A stretch of 64,000 nucleotides of DNA from Hathewaya histolytica (GTDB lineage Bacteria; Bacillota; Clostridia; Clostridiales; Clostridiaceae). The stretch is taken from positions 806,001 through 870,000 of the forward strand of contig NZ_LR590481.1 in assembly GCF_901482605.1 (NCBI RefSeq), in the 5' to 3' direction. The position numbers and the translations under genes were made by a program. Shown piece after piece: positions 44,327 to 53,728 of this stretch (positions are counted from its first letter, which is position 1; every line of letters starts with the position of its first letter). The notes under the pieces were generated by a model. The model worked only from the letters and a program-made list of their open reading frames with translations. It had not been told where the DNA came from and did not search any database.

Positions 44327-44881
44327 ATGTTCAATAATAAAAAAGCTATTAGAAATTATATCTATAATTTAAGAGATAATATGAAAGAAGAAGAAAAAAG
44401 TTTATGGGATGAATCAATAGAAAAAAAATTAATTACTCATTCCTTATATGAAGCATCTAGTACAATATTCATATATGTTAGCTTTAGAGGAGAGGTTTAT
44501 ACTCATAATATAATAAAAAATGCATTACAAAAAAACATAAAGATATGCGTGCCTAAGATAAATAAACAAGAGAAGATTATGGAAGCCTATTATATAAATT
44601 CTATGGAAGATTTAGAAGAGGGGTATTTTAAGGTATTAGAACCAAAAGAATATTGTAAAAGAACTAATAATGAAGATATAGATCTTATAGTATCACCTGG
44701 GGTTGCTTTTGATAAAGAAGGAGGAAGAGTAGGGTACGGTGGAGGATTTTATGATAGGTTTATAGGAAGTCTTTCTAAGGAGATACCAGTAATAGCTTTA
44801 GCATATAAATTTCAAATTTTAGATAAAGTAATCTTAGAAGATACTGATAAAAAAGTTGATGAAATCTTGATTAATGATTAG
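44327..44881 (+). CDS. 5-formyltetrahydrofolate cyclo-ligase
   Basis: A 184-residue enzyme (MTHFS; YgfA/YqgN-like) that converts 5-formyl-THF to 5,10-methenyl-THF using ATP. The family signature GRVGYGGGFYDRF is intact, and VSFRGEVYTHNII near residue 50 is typical. It returns a storage folate to one-carbon metabolism. AAGGAG precedes the ATG. It stands alone. Confidence 0.92.
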   Translation: MFNNKKAIRNYIYNLRDNMKEEEKSLWDESIEKKLITHSLYEASSTIFIYVSFRGEVYTHNIIKNALQKNIKICVPKINKQEKIMEAYYINSMEDLEEGYFKVLEPKEYCKRTNNEDIDLIVSPGVAFDKEGGRVGYGGGFYDRFIGSLSKEIPVIALAYKFQILDKVILEDTDKKVDEILIND

Positions 44882-44962
44882 TAAAATTATCAATAATATA
44901 ATCTAATAATAAATAAAACATATAAATATGCATTAAATAAGTAAAATAGTTTAGTTTAAATA

Positions 44963-44991
44963 TTCAAAAAACTTATAAAATGATATATAAT
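44963..44991 (+). promoter_or_regulatory. Promoter of the structured leader
   Basis: TTCAAA (44963-44968) and TATAAT (44986-44991) are 17 bases apart, so transcription would start near 44998. Confidence 0.45.
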
Positions 44992-44997
44992 ATGATT

Positions 44998-45145
44998 TAG
45001 GTACTACCTTGGGATAAGCCCATTTGTTTATAATAATGGACTTTAAGTACTTTACAACAACTTAGGGTAATAAATTATGGAAAGGTAGGTGTATACCTGA
45101 ATGGATTATTTATAATTTACATATGTAATCTGTGTCAGGGAGTAT
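44998..45145 (+). ncRNA. Structured 5' leader of the aminopeptidase gene, class unknown
   Basis: About 148 bases of probable leader RNA. CTACCTT (45004-45010) can pair with AAGGTAG (45082-45088), enclosing CCAT/ATGG (45020-45023 with 45077-45080) and TTTAT/ATAAA (45027-45031 with 45070-45074). The bases 45087-45090 (AGGT) can instead form a hairpin AGGT-GTAT-ACCT (45087-45098), so two folds exclude each other, as in a riboswitch. It matches none of the known classes that I can recall, and I cannot fold it here. It could also be a small RNA. Confidence 0.4.
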
Positions 45146-46924
45146 ATGAATATTAAAGAAAGAGTTCAAGAATTAAGAAAGTTAATGCAAGAGAAGGGAA
45201 TACAAGCATATGTTATTCCTAGTTCAGATGCTCACCAAAGTGAGTATGTAGCGCCTCATTGGAAAGGTAGGGAATGGATTTCAGGATTTACAGGGTCAGC
45301 TGGTACAGTAGTAGTTACATTAGATGATGCTGGTCTTTGGACTGATGGAAGATATTTCATACAAGCTGAAAAACAATTAGAGGGTTCAGGAATTAAACTT
45401 TTCAAAATGGGACAACCTTCAGTTCCAACAATTAAAGAATGGTTGAAATCAGTTTTAAAAGACAATGATACTATTGGATTTGATGGAAAAACGGTTTCTA
45501 GGACTTTTGCAGAAGAATTAGAAAGTACTCTATATAAGAAAAATATTAAATTTAATCTTCAATGGGATTTATTAGGTACACTATGGAATGATAGACCCTC
45601 TATTCCTGAAGATAAGATTTTTACTTTAGATGTTAAGTATGCTGGCCTTAGCAGAACTGAAAAGATAAATAATGTTAGAGAAGAAATGAAAAAACTAGAA
45701 GGAAATAACTTCTTACTATCTTCTTTAGATGATATAGCATGGTTATTTAATATAAGAGGTAATGATGTTCCTTGTAATCCAGTTATTATTTCATATGCTT
45801 TAATTTCTTTAGATGAGGCTATTTTATTTGTAAATGGAAAGAAAGTTCCAGAAAACGTTAGAAAAGAATTAGAATGTGATGGAATACTTATCAAAGAATA
45901 TGAAGAAGTTGAGAATTATCTAAATAGATTAAAGAGTGGAGATTCTGTAATATATGATCCTACTAAAACAAATATGTGGTTATTTAATTCGATTAAGGAA
46001 GAAGCAGGAAAAGTAGAAGCCCAAAATATAACAACTAAAATGAAAGGAATAAAGAGTGAAGTTGAACTTGAAAATATGAGAATAGCGCATATTAAAGATG
46101 GTGTTGCTATGGTTAAATTCTTATATTGGTTAGATAATAATTTAGGAAAAGAAAGAATCACTGAGATTTCTGCAACTAATAAGTTAGAAGAGTTCAGAAA
46201 AGAAGGGGAAGACTTTAAAGGCATAAGCTTTGGTACTATAGCAGGATATAAAGAACATGCAGCTATGATGCACTATAGTGCAACAGAAGATAGCGACTAC
46301 GAACTTGAAAAGAGGGGAATGTTCCTTGTAGACTCAGGCGGACAATATTTAGAAGGAACAACAGATATAACAAGAACTATGGTTTTAGGCGAGCTTACAC
46401 AGGAAGAAAAAAGAGACTTTACTCTAGTTCTTAAAGGTGTAATTAACCTAAGCATGGCAAAATTCTTATATGGTGTAACAGGAACTAACCTAGATGTTTT
46501 AGCAAGAAGACCATTATGGGAGTATGGAATTGACTATAAATGTGGTACAGGCCATGGAGTAGGATTTTTCTTAAATGTCCATGAAGGACCTCATGCTATA
46601 AGAGTTAATCACGTACCTACAGTGTTTGAAGAGGGTATGGTTGTAACTAATGAACCTGGTGTTTATAAAGAAGGTAAACATGGTATTAGATTAGAAAACA
46701 TTCTAGTAGTTAAAAAAGATGAGAGTACAGAATCAGGACAATTTATGAAGTTTGAAACTATTACTTTTTGTCCAATGCATTTAGATGGAGTAGTAGTTGA
46801 GTTATTAAGTCCAGAGGAAAGAACTTGGCTAAATAACTATCATGCAGAAGTTTATGAAAAGTTAAGTCCTTATTTAGATGAAGAACATAGAGCTTGGTTA
46901 AAATACCAAACAAGAGCAATATAA
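45146..46924 (+). CDS. Xaa-Pro aminopeptidase (M24 family, long form)
   Basis: A 592-residue metallo-aminopeptidase that frees an N-terminal residue before proline. The N-terminal two thirds are two creatinase-like domains. The C-terminal pita-bread domain carries metal ligands in DSGGQYLEGTTDITRT (two Asp), GTGHGVGFFLNVHEG (His), NEPGVY (Glu) and LENILVV (Glu). The length matches the long, three-domain form (mammalian XPNPEP1-like) rather than short bacterial PepP. GGGAG precedes the ATG. A structured leader lies upstream. Confidence 0.92.
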   Translation: MNIKERVQELRKLMQEKGIQAYVIPSSDAHQSEYVAPHWKGREWISGFTGSAGTVVVTLDDAGLWTDGRYFIQAEKQLEGSGIKLFKMGQPSVPTIKEWLKSVLKDNDTIGFDGKTVSRTFAEELESTLYKKNIKFNLQWDLLGTLWNDRPSIPEDKIFTLDVKYAGLSRTEKINNVREEMKKLEGNNFLLSSLDDIAWLFNIRGNDVPCNPVIISYALISLDEAILFVNGKKVPENVRKELECDGILIKEYEEVENYLNRLKSGDSVIYDPTKTNMWLFNSIKEEAGKVEAQNITTKMKGIKSEVELENMRIAHIKDGVAMVKFLYWLDNNLGKERITEISATNKLEEFRKEGEDFKGISFGTIAGYKEHAAMMHYSATEDSDYELEKRGMFLVDSGGQYLEGTTDITRTMVLGELTQEEKRDFTLVLKGVINLSMAKFLYGVTGTNLDVLARRPLWEYGIDYKCGTGHGVGFFLNVHEGPHAIRVNHVPTVFEEGMVVTNEPGVYKEGKHGIRLENILVVKKDESTESGQFMKFETITFCPMHLDGVVVELLSPEERTWLNNYHAEVYEKLSPYLDEEHRAWLKYQTRAI

Positions 46925-46974
46925 TTAAAGTTATTAAAAAATAAATAGATTTATTATATAAATATTTTCTATAA

Positions 46975-47038
46975 AAAGAGCACTAGATTTTATATTCTTA
47001 TAATAGTATAAGTTTATAAAATAAGTGCTCTTTATTTT
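46975..47038. terminator. Bidirectional terminator
   Basis: AAAGAGCACT (46975-46984) pairs with AGTGCTCTTT (47024-47033), and ATTTTATA/TATAAAAT extends the stem. The stop codon of the minus-strand Lon-like gene lies at its edge. Confidence 0.8.
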
Positions 47039-49436
47039 ACTTATAATTAAGTAAAGTGTTAAACTTATTAAGTTTTGAAAGTGCTCTTTGTTTAATTAGA
47101 GAAATTAAGGATTCATCTGAAGAGGTTATAAGATCCTCATCACATAAAACTGAGAGACAATCTTCTATGGTATCCACTGGATAAATATGAAAAAGTCCAT
47201 CCTTAATAGCTTGTAATACTTCATCTTTTAATATTAAATCTTCTACATTAAGTTTTGGAATTATGACTCCATTGGAACCATTCATTTTATTAAGATTACA
47301 AATATCAAAGAATCCTTCTATTTTTTCATTTACACCACCAATAGGTTGGACTTCTCCCTTTTGGTTTATAGAACCAGTGATTGCAATGTTTTGTTTTATA
47401 GGTATATTTGAAAGAGAAGATAGAAGGGCTATTAGTTCTGCGCAAGAGGCACTGTCACCTTCAATACCAGAATATAATTGTTCAAAAACTATACTAGCAT
47501 TAAAGGACAAATGAGTATCACCACCGAGCATTTTACCTATGAATCCTGAGAGAATCATTACACTTTTATTATAGATATTTCCGCTCATTTTAGCTTCTCT
47601 TTCAATATTTATTATTCCTTTACGTCCAGCATAGGTTGTCGCAGTTATTTTATGTGCCATTCCAATTTCTATATCACCTAAATTAATTACACATAAACCG
47701 TTTATTTCCCCAACCAAACTTCCTTTAGTATTTAATAGATATCTATTCTCTTTATACATTTTTAATATTTTATATTTTGTTATACTATGCATTTCTATAT
47801 TTTCTTTTAAAGCTTCTATAATGTGTTTTTTTTCTATGATTTCTTTTTTATCTTTCTTTGCAAAGAAATTTGCAATATCTATAATATCTAGAAGTTTTCC
47901 AATAGAAGATGTAATATAATTTTTATTTTCAGCAAGTCTCGCTCCATAGGTTAAGAGTTCTATTATTCCACTCTTCTCTATATGGTGAAAGTCATTTGCA
48001 TCTACATAGTTATTTATATAACCAAGAATTTCATAAATGTTTTTCTCATTATTCTCAAGTTCACTATCAAATTCTGCTTTAATCTTAAATAGTTTTTCAA
48101 AATCTTCATCATGATTCAGTAATATAGAGTATAAAAGTTCACTACCGATTATAATGATCTTTAGATTAAGGGGGATTTCCTCAGTTTTTAGGCTTACTAT
48201 AGGCAAAATTTCAAGGCTTCCTCGAGTATTCTCTATAGTTATCTTTTCATTTTTTAAAACCCTTTTTAAATATTCATAAGAATCAAGGTTATTTAATAGG
48301 TCTTGGGCATTTATTATTAGAAATCCTCCATTAGCTCTATGAATATTTCCTGCCTTAATATGGGTAAAGTCTGTAACTAAGTTTCCCATTTTATTTTCAT
48401 ATTCAATTTTTCCAAATAGACTATGATAATCACAAGAATCTTCAAAGATTACAGGGGCTCCATTTAGAGGATTATTACTTACTAAAACATTTACTTCATA
48501 TCTTTTTAGTACACTATGGTCTAGAATATTTTCTAATAGTCTAGCATTATCAGATTCTTTATCAATAAAAACCTTTTCTAGATTATCTTCTAAAAACTCT
48601 TGTATGTTTTCTATTAAATCATCTTTAACATGATCTAAATATTGTAAGACCTTTTTATTTTTACTATATTTATCTTTAAGTATATTAAATTTTTTACCTA
48701 ACAGTTTCTCAGCCATTTTATTATCTAATTTTAAGATTTCATTTTCCATGTTTCTTTCTAGGATTTTAGTTTGTTTTATAGTGTCTATAGATATAAGTCT
48801 TAGCTCAGCGGCATTGTTACTAATATTATTTTTTTCTTCATTATTTAGTTTATTATACTCTTCATTTACTAGTTCTTTACCATCCTTTATAGGAACGAAT
48901 ACAAATCCTTCTTCTGAGTCTTCTTTTATCAACAGATCCATATTTCTAGCTATAGAGTTTAGTTTATCTGTAATATCTAGTATTTGTTTTTCGTATTTAC
49001 TTATAATATTGTTTTTATCCTGTTCATAGGTATTAGAACTAAAACAAATAGGAGCTTCTCTATAAAGGTAATCTATAAGATTTTCCATACCCAATTTAAA
49101 TTGCTTTCCTTCTCCAGAAGGAAAAGAAAGAGCAGATGGTGTGTTTTCGTCCTCGAAATTAAATACATAACACCAATCTAAAGGAGATTTTATGGTTTTA
49201 GCATAATTCTCTATTTTGTTTATTATATAGCTAGTCTTACCTGTACCACTATGACCAGATATATATATATTGTATTCTTTTTTATTTATCTGTAGGCCCA
49301 TATCCAAAGATCTTTCGGCCTGTTCTTGACCAATGATACCCCTAAAAGGAGGTATTTCTTTAGTAATTTTAAAATCTGGAATTTTAAAATTTATTATTAA
49401 ATTCTTATAGGATATTTCTTTAATAGAATTATTCAT
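47037..49436 (-). CDS. Lon-like ATP-dependent protease (YcbZ/LonB type)
   Basis: A 799-residue AAA+ protease. The N-terminal RGIIGQEQAERSL and Walker A GHSGTGKTS open the ATPase, whose core is split by a coiled-coil insert (about residues 170-310), as in the AAA_32 group. The C-terminal Lon protease domain (about 570-775) has the catalytic Ser in EGDSASCAEL and the Lys in GGVNEKIEGF. It differs from classical Lon by lacking the N-terminal substrate-binding domain. Members act in protein quality control or sporulation. GGGAGG precedes the ATG. Confidence 0.9.
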   Translation of the reverse strand: MNNSIKEISYKNLIINFKIPDFKITKEIPPFRGIIGQEQAERSLDMGLQINKKEYNIYISGHSGTGKTSYIINKIENYAKTIKSPLDWCYVFNFEDENTPSALSFPSGEGKQFKLGMENLIDYLYREAPICFSSNTYEQDKNNIISKYEKQILDITDKLNSIARNMDLLIKEDSEEGFVFVPIKDGKELVNEEYNKLNNEEKNNISNNAAELRLISIDTIKQTKILERNMENEILKLDNKMAEKLLGKKFNILKDKYSKNKKVLQYLDHVKDDLIENIQEFLEDNLEKVFIDKESDNARLLENILDHSVLKRYEVNVLVSNNPLNGAPVIFEDSCDYHSLFGKIEYENKMGNLVTDFTHIKAGNIHRANGGFLIINAQDLLNNLDSYEYLKRVLKNEKITIENTRGSLEILPIVSLKTEEIPLNLKIIIIGSELLYSILLNHDEDFEKLFKIKAEFDSELENNEKNIYEILGYINNYVDANDFHHIEKSGIIELLTYGARLAENKNYITSSIGKLLDIIDIANFFAKKDKKEIIEKKHIIEALKENIEMHSITKYKILKMYKENRYLLNTKGSLVGEINGLCVINLGDIEIGMAHKITATTYAGRKGIINIEREAKMSGNIYNKSVMILSGFIGKMLGGDTHLSFNASIVFEQLYSGIEGDSASCAELIALLSSLSNIPIKQNIAITGSINQKGEVQPIGGVNEKIEGFFDICNLNKMNGSNGVIIPKLNVEDLILKDEVLQAIKDGLFHIYPVDTIEDCLSVLCDEDLITSSDESLISLIKQRALSKLNKFNTLLNYK

Positions 49437-49590
49437 TTTGTAGTCCTCCCTTAATAAAAAAGCACATAATATTATATCATATATACAATTTATTATATTA
49501 AGTTCCTTTTTTTAGTGATATAATAAATTAGATATATAAAAACATATACTAATTATTAATTTTAATATACAAATATAGGGGGCATGGATA

Positions 49591-52416
49591 TTGGAAATCA
49601 GAAAAAGATTACCACTTACTATTATTTTATTAATTATAACGCCATTAATGCTTCTTGCAGTAATATCCTATAAGAATTTTTCCAAGGCACTTACTAAAAG
49701 TAGTATAGACACCATAGACAAGGTAACGGATATTGCAAGTAAACAGTTAGAGGATCTAATAGTAGCTCAAAAATTAGAGACTAAAAACATAGCAGACAGG
49801 GAAAGAGTGAAATCTGTTTTCACTGAAAATAACAATGAAATTAATATGAGACATGTTACTTATATTTTTAAAAATGCTAAATCACTTTCGAAAGATATAA
49901 TAGATACTGTACTTTTTGATAAAAATGGAGTAGTAATTATTAATAGTAACAAAGAAAATAATAATGAACTACAATCCTTTATTAAATCTAATAAAGAAAT
50001 GTTAAAAAAAGATATGGTTATTACTGACACTAATCTTACGGGTAAGGTAAGAAAAAATTCATATATTATATCGCAGCCTGTAAAGGATAGAAAAGGTAAT
50101 GTATATGGTTGTATAGCTAATATATATAATTATAATAGTATGTATAACGTTATAAAAGATGCAAAAGTAGGAGAGAGTAGTCATATAACTTTAGTACATA
50201 AAAATGGACAAATTTTAGGTAGTACAAATGATAAAAAAGATACACTGATGAAAAATGGAGATATTACTAATATAAAAGGCATTGAACATAAAATTAAAGA
50301 AATTAAGAAAAATGATAGTGAAGTAATTGGATATAGGGCAATTAAGGATAATGGTTTAGTATTAATATTAGGTCAAAGTTTAAGTGAAATAAATAGACCT
50401 GCTAGGAAAATTATGATTATTATTTTTATTTTAATGATAATATTTACTTTATTGGGTATGTTCTTAGCGGTAGGGTGTTCAAGAGTTATTACAGATCCTA
50501 TAAGTGATCTTATGAATACTATGGAACTTGCGACAGTGGACAACTTTAATATAATGTCAACTTATAAAGGAAATAATGAAATAGGTAGGCTTTCCTCTAG
50601 TTTTAATAGCATGATTAAAAAATTAAAGGATAGCTATGAAGAGCTTACAAGAGTATATGGAAAGCTAAGTGTTACGGAGGAAGAACTAAGGGCTAAATAT
50701 ATTCAGCTAAAGGAAAATGAAAGAAATTTAAAGGTTATGGAAGAAAAATACAGATTTGCAGTAGACGGATCTAATGATGCTATATGGGAATATAATATTA
50801 ATAATGGTGATATGTTTTTCTCTAGTAAGTGGAAAGAAATAGTATTAAAGGAAATAGTATTTGCAGAGACGTTTCCTGTTATACTAGAACAAATAGTTTT
50901 CAAAGAAGATTTAAAGGCTGCTATAGAAAATTATAATCAATGTATAAATAATGATGGTATTTCTTTTAATCAAGAGTTTAGGTCAAAAGAAAAGAAGGAT
51001 AGATGGATTTTAATTAGAGGAACTATTCAGAAAGATGAGAAAGGTAACCCAATTAAAATATCTGGTACAGCTACAGATATTACTTATAGAAAAAGGGACG
51101 AAGAGAGAATAAAGTTTTTAGCATATTATGATACCTTAACTAATATTCCTAATAGAGCTTATTTCTTAGATAATATAGATAAAATACTTAGTGATACTAT
51201 AAAGGCTAAAGGTCAAGGAGCCATGCTTTTCATAGGTCTAGATAACTTTAAAAAAATTAATGATAATCTTGGTCACAGTGTAGGAGATATATTGCTAAAA
51301 AAGATTTCCAAGAGTCTGAAGACTATAGTAAGGAACAAAGGAACAGTTTGTAGATATGGTGGAGATGAATTTTTAATAATATTAAATAGCATTATGAATA
51401 AAGAGGATGTAAAAATATTTTCTCAGGAAATTTTAGATACTTTAAATGGAAAATTCTTAGTGGGTAATAGGTATATTTACTTTTCTGTAAGTGTGGGTGT
51501 GGCATTATTCCCAGCAGATGGTCTTAAAGGAACTATTCTTTTAAAGAATGCAGATACAGCAATGCATAGGGCAAAAGAATTAGGGAAAAATAGATGTGAA
51601 TTTTATGATGTTTTAATGAGCATAGAACTTAAGAGAAAATCTACTATTGAGCATATGCTGAGAGAGGCTTTGAAAAATAATGGATTTATTATACATTATC
51701 AACCTAAAGTGCATTTCAAAACTGGTGAGATTCATGGATTTGAAGCATTGTTAAGGCTTAAGGATAATGAAGAAGGAATGATTTCGCCTAAGGAATTTAT
51801 ACCTATAGCCGAGGAAACAGGGCTTATTATACCTATGGGATATTGGGTTATTAGTGAAATATGTAAACAAAATAAGTTATGGAGAGATAAAGGACTAAGT
51901 TATGAAAAGATTTCCGTAAATATATCTCCTAAGCAATTAGAGCATAAAAGATTTCTTAGTAATGTTAGGGATATAATAAATAATTCAGGTGTAGCTCCTA
52001 AAGATCTAGACTTTGAAATTACAGAAAATATATTAGTAGAGGAAAAAGAGATTAAAATAAGCATATTAAAAGAAATTCAGAATATGGGTATAAGTATTTC
52101 ACTAGATGATTTTGGCACGGGTTATTGTTCTTTAAACTATCTTAAAACTTTTCCTGTTAACACTATAAAGATTGATAAGAGTTTTATAGATGATATATGC
52201 ATAGATAAGATAAAAGAGTATATCATAGACGGGGTAATAGTAGTTGCAAAGAATATGAATTTAGATATAGTTGTAGAGGGGGTTGAGACTAAAGATCAAT
52301 ATGAAATTCTAAAGAAAAAATCCTGCGATTTGGTTCAAGGTTACTTATTTAGCAAACCTATACCTAATTATGTTGCAGAGGAGTATTTATACAATGGTAT
52401 ATACATTGCAGAGTAA
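49591..52416 (+). CDS. Membrane GGDEF-EAL cyclic-di-GMP enzyme with sensor domains
   Basis: A 941-residue signalling protein. Two membrane helices (about residues 8-26 and 274-296) enclose an extracellular dCache-type sensor. HAMP follows (about 297-350), then a coiled coil, a PAS domain (about 388-505), a GGDEF domain (GGDEF at 590-594) and an EAL domain (EAL at 718-720). Both output motifs are intact (RYGGDEF; FEALLRL and DDFGTGYC), so it could make, break or only bind c-di-GMP. The net activity cannot be read from the sequence. The start is TTG seven bases after AGGGGG, with TG-A-TATAAT at 49519-49524 upstream. Confidence 0.92.
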   Translation: MEIRKRLPLTIILLIITPLMLLAVISYKNFSKALTKSSIDTIDKVTDIASKQLEDLIVAQKLETKNIADRERVKSVFTENNNEINMRHVTYIFKNAKSLSKDIIDTVLFDKNGVVIINSNKENNNELQSFIKSNKEMLKKDMVITDTNLTGKVRKNSYIISQPVKDRKGNVYGCIANIYNYNSMYNVIKDAKVGESSHITLVHKNGQILGSTNDKKDTLMKNGDITNIKGIEHKIKEIKKNDSEVIGYRAIKDNGLVLILGQSLSEINRPARKIMIIIFILMIIFTLLGMFLAVGCSRVITDPISDLMNTMELATVDNFNIMSTYKGNNEIGRLSSSFNSMIKKLKDSYEELTRVYGKLSVTEEELRAKYIQLKENERNLKVMEEKYRFAVDGSNDAIWEYNINNGDMFFSSKWKEIVLKEIVFAETFPVILEQIVFKEDLKAAIENYNQCINNDGISFNQEFRSKEKKDRWILIRGTIQKDEKGNPIKISGTATDITYRKRDEERIKFLAYYDTLTNIPNRAYFLDNIDKILSDTIKAKGQGAMLFIGLDNFKKINDNLGHSVGDILLKKISKSLKTIVRNKGTVCRYGGDEFLIILNSIMNKEDVKIFSQEILDTLNGKFLVGNRYIYFSVSVGVALFPADGLKGTILLKNADTAMHRAKELGKNRCEFYDVLMSIELKRKSTIEHMLREALKNNGFIIHYQPKVHFKTGEIHGFEALLRLKDNEEGMISPKEFIPIAEETGLIIPMGYWVISEICKQNKLWRDKGLSYEKISVNISPKQLEHKRFLSNVRDIINNSGVAPKDLDFEITENILVEEKEIKISILKEIQNMGISISLDDFGTGYCSLNYLKTFPVNTIKIDKSFIDDICIDKIKEYIIDGVIVVAKNMNLDIVVEGVETKDQYEILKKKSCDLVQGYLFSKPIPNYVAEEYLYNGIYIAE

Positions 52417-52468
52417 TAAAATTAAGTTATACTAGTATAAAAATAATCATAAGAATAAAAAATGTAAG

Positions 52469-52517
52469 TTACATAGATATTTATACATATTAAATATAAA
52501 TTACATAGATACTTATA
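52469..52517. repeat. Short direct repeat
   Basis: A 17-base unit (TTACATAGATAyTTATA, y = T or C) occurs at 52469-52485 and 52501-52517, with one mismatch and a period of 32 bases. Confidence 0.6.
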
Positions 52518-52522
52518 AATGT

Positions 52523-52553
52523 AGATAGCAGAGTAGAAGTTACTCTGCTATCT
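52523..52553. terminator. Strong hairpin between convergent genes
   Basis: AGATAGCAGAGTA (52523-52535) pairs with TACTCTGCTATCT (52541-52553). There is no long T tract on either strand, so termination efficiency is uncertain. Confidence 0.5.
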
Positions 52554-52564
52554 TAATAAATATA

Positions 52565-53686
52565 TTATTTTTTATAAAACTCTCTAATTTTTTTACAAAC
52601 AAAATCTACTTCATCTTCAGTGATTTCTGGATAAATAGGAAGAGCTAGAATGTTCTCACAAGTTCTTTCAGCTACAGGGAAATCACCTTTCTTATATCCT
52701 AGATACTCAAAACATTTTTGTAGATGTAATGGTTTTGGATAGTATATACTAAATTGAACTTCATTTTGTTTTAGGTATTCAGCTAGTTCATCACGTTTTT
52801 CTGCTAATATATTAAATACATAATAAACAGGTTTTTGATCACCTTTAATTACTGGTAATGTAACTTCGGGGATATCCTTTAATCTATCTATATACCATGA
52901 TGCTATTACTTCTCTTTGCTTTATAGATTCTTCCATATGTCTTAATTTAACTAAAAGTACAGCAGCTTGAAGGGTATCTAATCTTGAGTTATATCCTAAA
53001 TGATCGTAGTGATATTTCTTAGTAGCACCATGTACTCTATATGACCTTGCAAGTTCAGCTAAATTATCATCATTTGTTACGATCATACCACCATCACCAT
53101 ATCCACCTAAGGTTTTTGTAGGGAAGAATGAAAATATACCCATATCACCTATAGTACCAGAATGTTTATAATCACTACCATTTCCTTTCCACCTCATACC
53201 AAAAGCTTCAGCGGCATCTTCTAAGACTCTTAAATTATGTTTTTTAGCTATTTCCATAATTTTATCCATGTCTGATATTTGGGAGAATAGATGAATTGGT
53301 AATATACCTACAGTATTTTCAGTTATTTTTTCTTCAATTTGATTTACATCTAAATTGAAAGTTTCTGGGTCTATGTCTACAAATACAGGTTTCCCTTTAT
53401 GTCTAGAAATACATGAAGTTGAAGCTAAGAAGGTAAATGGAGAAGTTATTACTTCTTTTCCATCTTTAAACCCTAGAATATCAGAAGATAATATAAGGGC
53501 ATCAGTACCAGAAGCCACGCCTATAGCATGCTTTGCACCAGTGAATTCTTGTATTGCTTTTTCAAATTCTTTAACTTCAGGTCCTAGAGTTGAAACTCCT
53601 CTTTCAATAACATTAAATATGGCTTTAGTAAATTCTTCTTTTTTATTTTCGTACTCTCTTAAAGATGTATAAAAATTAACTTTCAT
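52565..53686 (-). CDS. DegT/DnrJ/EryC1-family PLP aminotransferase (first of two)
   Basis: A 373-residue sugar aminotransferase-like PLP enzyme. The PLP lysine is in FFPTKTLGGYGDGG, and the aspartate contacting PLP is in VLEDAAEAFG. Such enzymes add an amino group to a keto sugar nucleotide for surface polysaccharides, spore coats or antibiotics. It follows the second DegT gene by 42 bases on the same strand. No sugar nucleotide dehydratase or glycosyltransferase adjoins it, so the product sugar cannot be named. AAGGA precedes the ATG. Confidence 0.88.
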   Translation of the reverse strand: MKVNFYTSLREYENKKEEFTKAIFNVIERGVSTLGPEVKEFEKAIQEFTGAKHAIGVASGTDALILSSDILGFKDGKEVITSPFTFLASTSCISRHKGKPVFVDIDPETFNLDVNQIEEKITENTVGILPIHLFSQISDMDKIMEIAKKHNLRVLEDAAEAFGMRWKGNGSDYKHSGTIGDMGIFSFFPTKTLGGYGDGGMIVTNDDNLAELARSYRVHGATKKYHYDHLGYNSRLDTLQAAVLLVKLRHMEESIKQREVIASWYIDRLKDIPEVTLPVIKGDQKPVYYVFNILAEKRDELAEYLKQNEVQFSIYYPKPLHLQKCFEYLGYKKGDFPVAERTCENILALPIYPEITEDEVDFVCKKIREFYKK

Positions 53687-53728
53687 TCTGCACTATCCTT
53701 TCTTAATCTTATAGTATAATAATTAATT

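Noticed and set aside
44998-45145. 6S RNA or a known riboswitch (purine, THF, ykkC, c-di-GMP, glycine, ZTP)
   Set aside because: The rod-like pairing recalls 6S RNA, but length and sequence do not match. None of the conserved cores of the listed riboswitches is present.
52469-52517. CRISPR-like array
   Set aside because: Only two short, AT-rich repeats with a period of 32 bases are present, with no further units and no cas genes.
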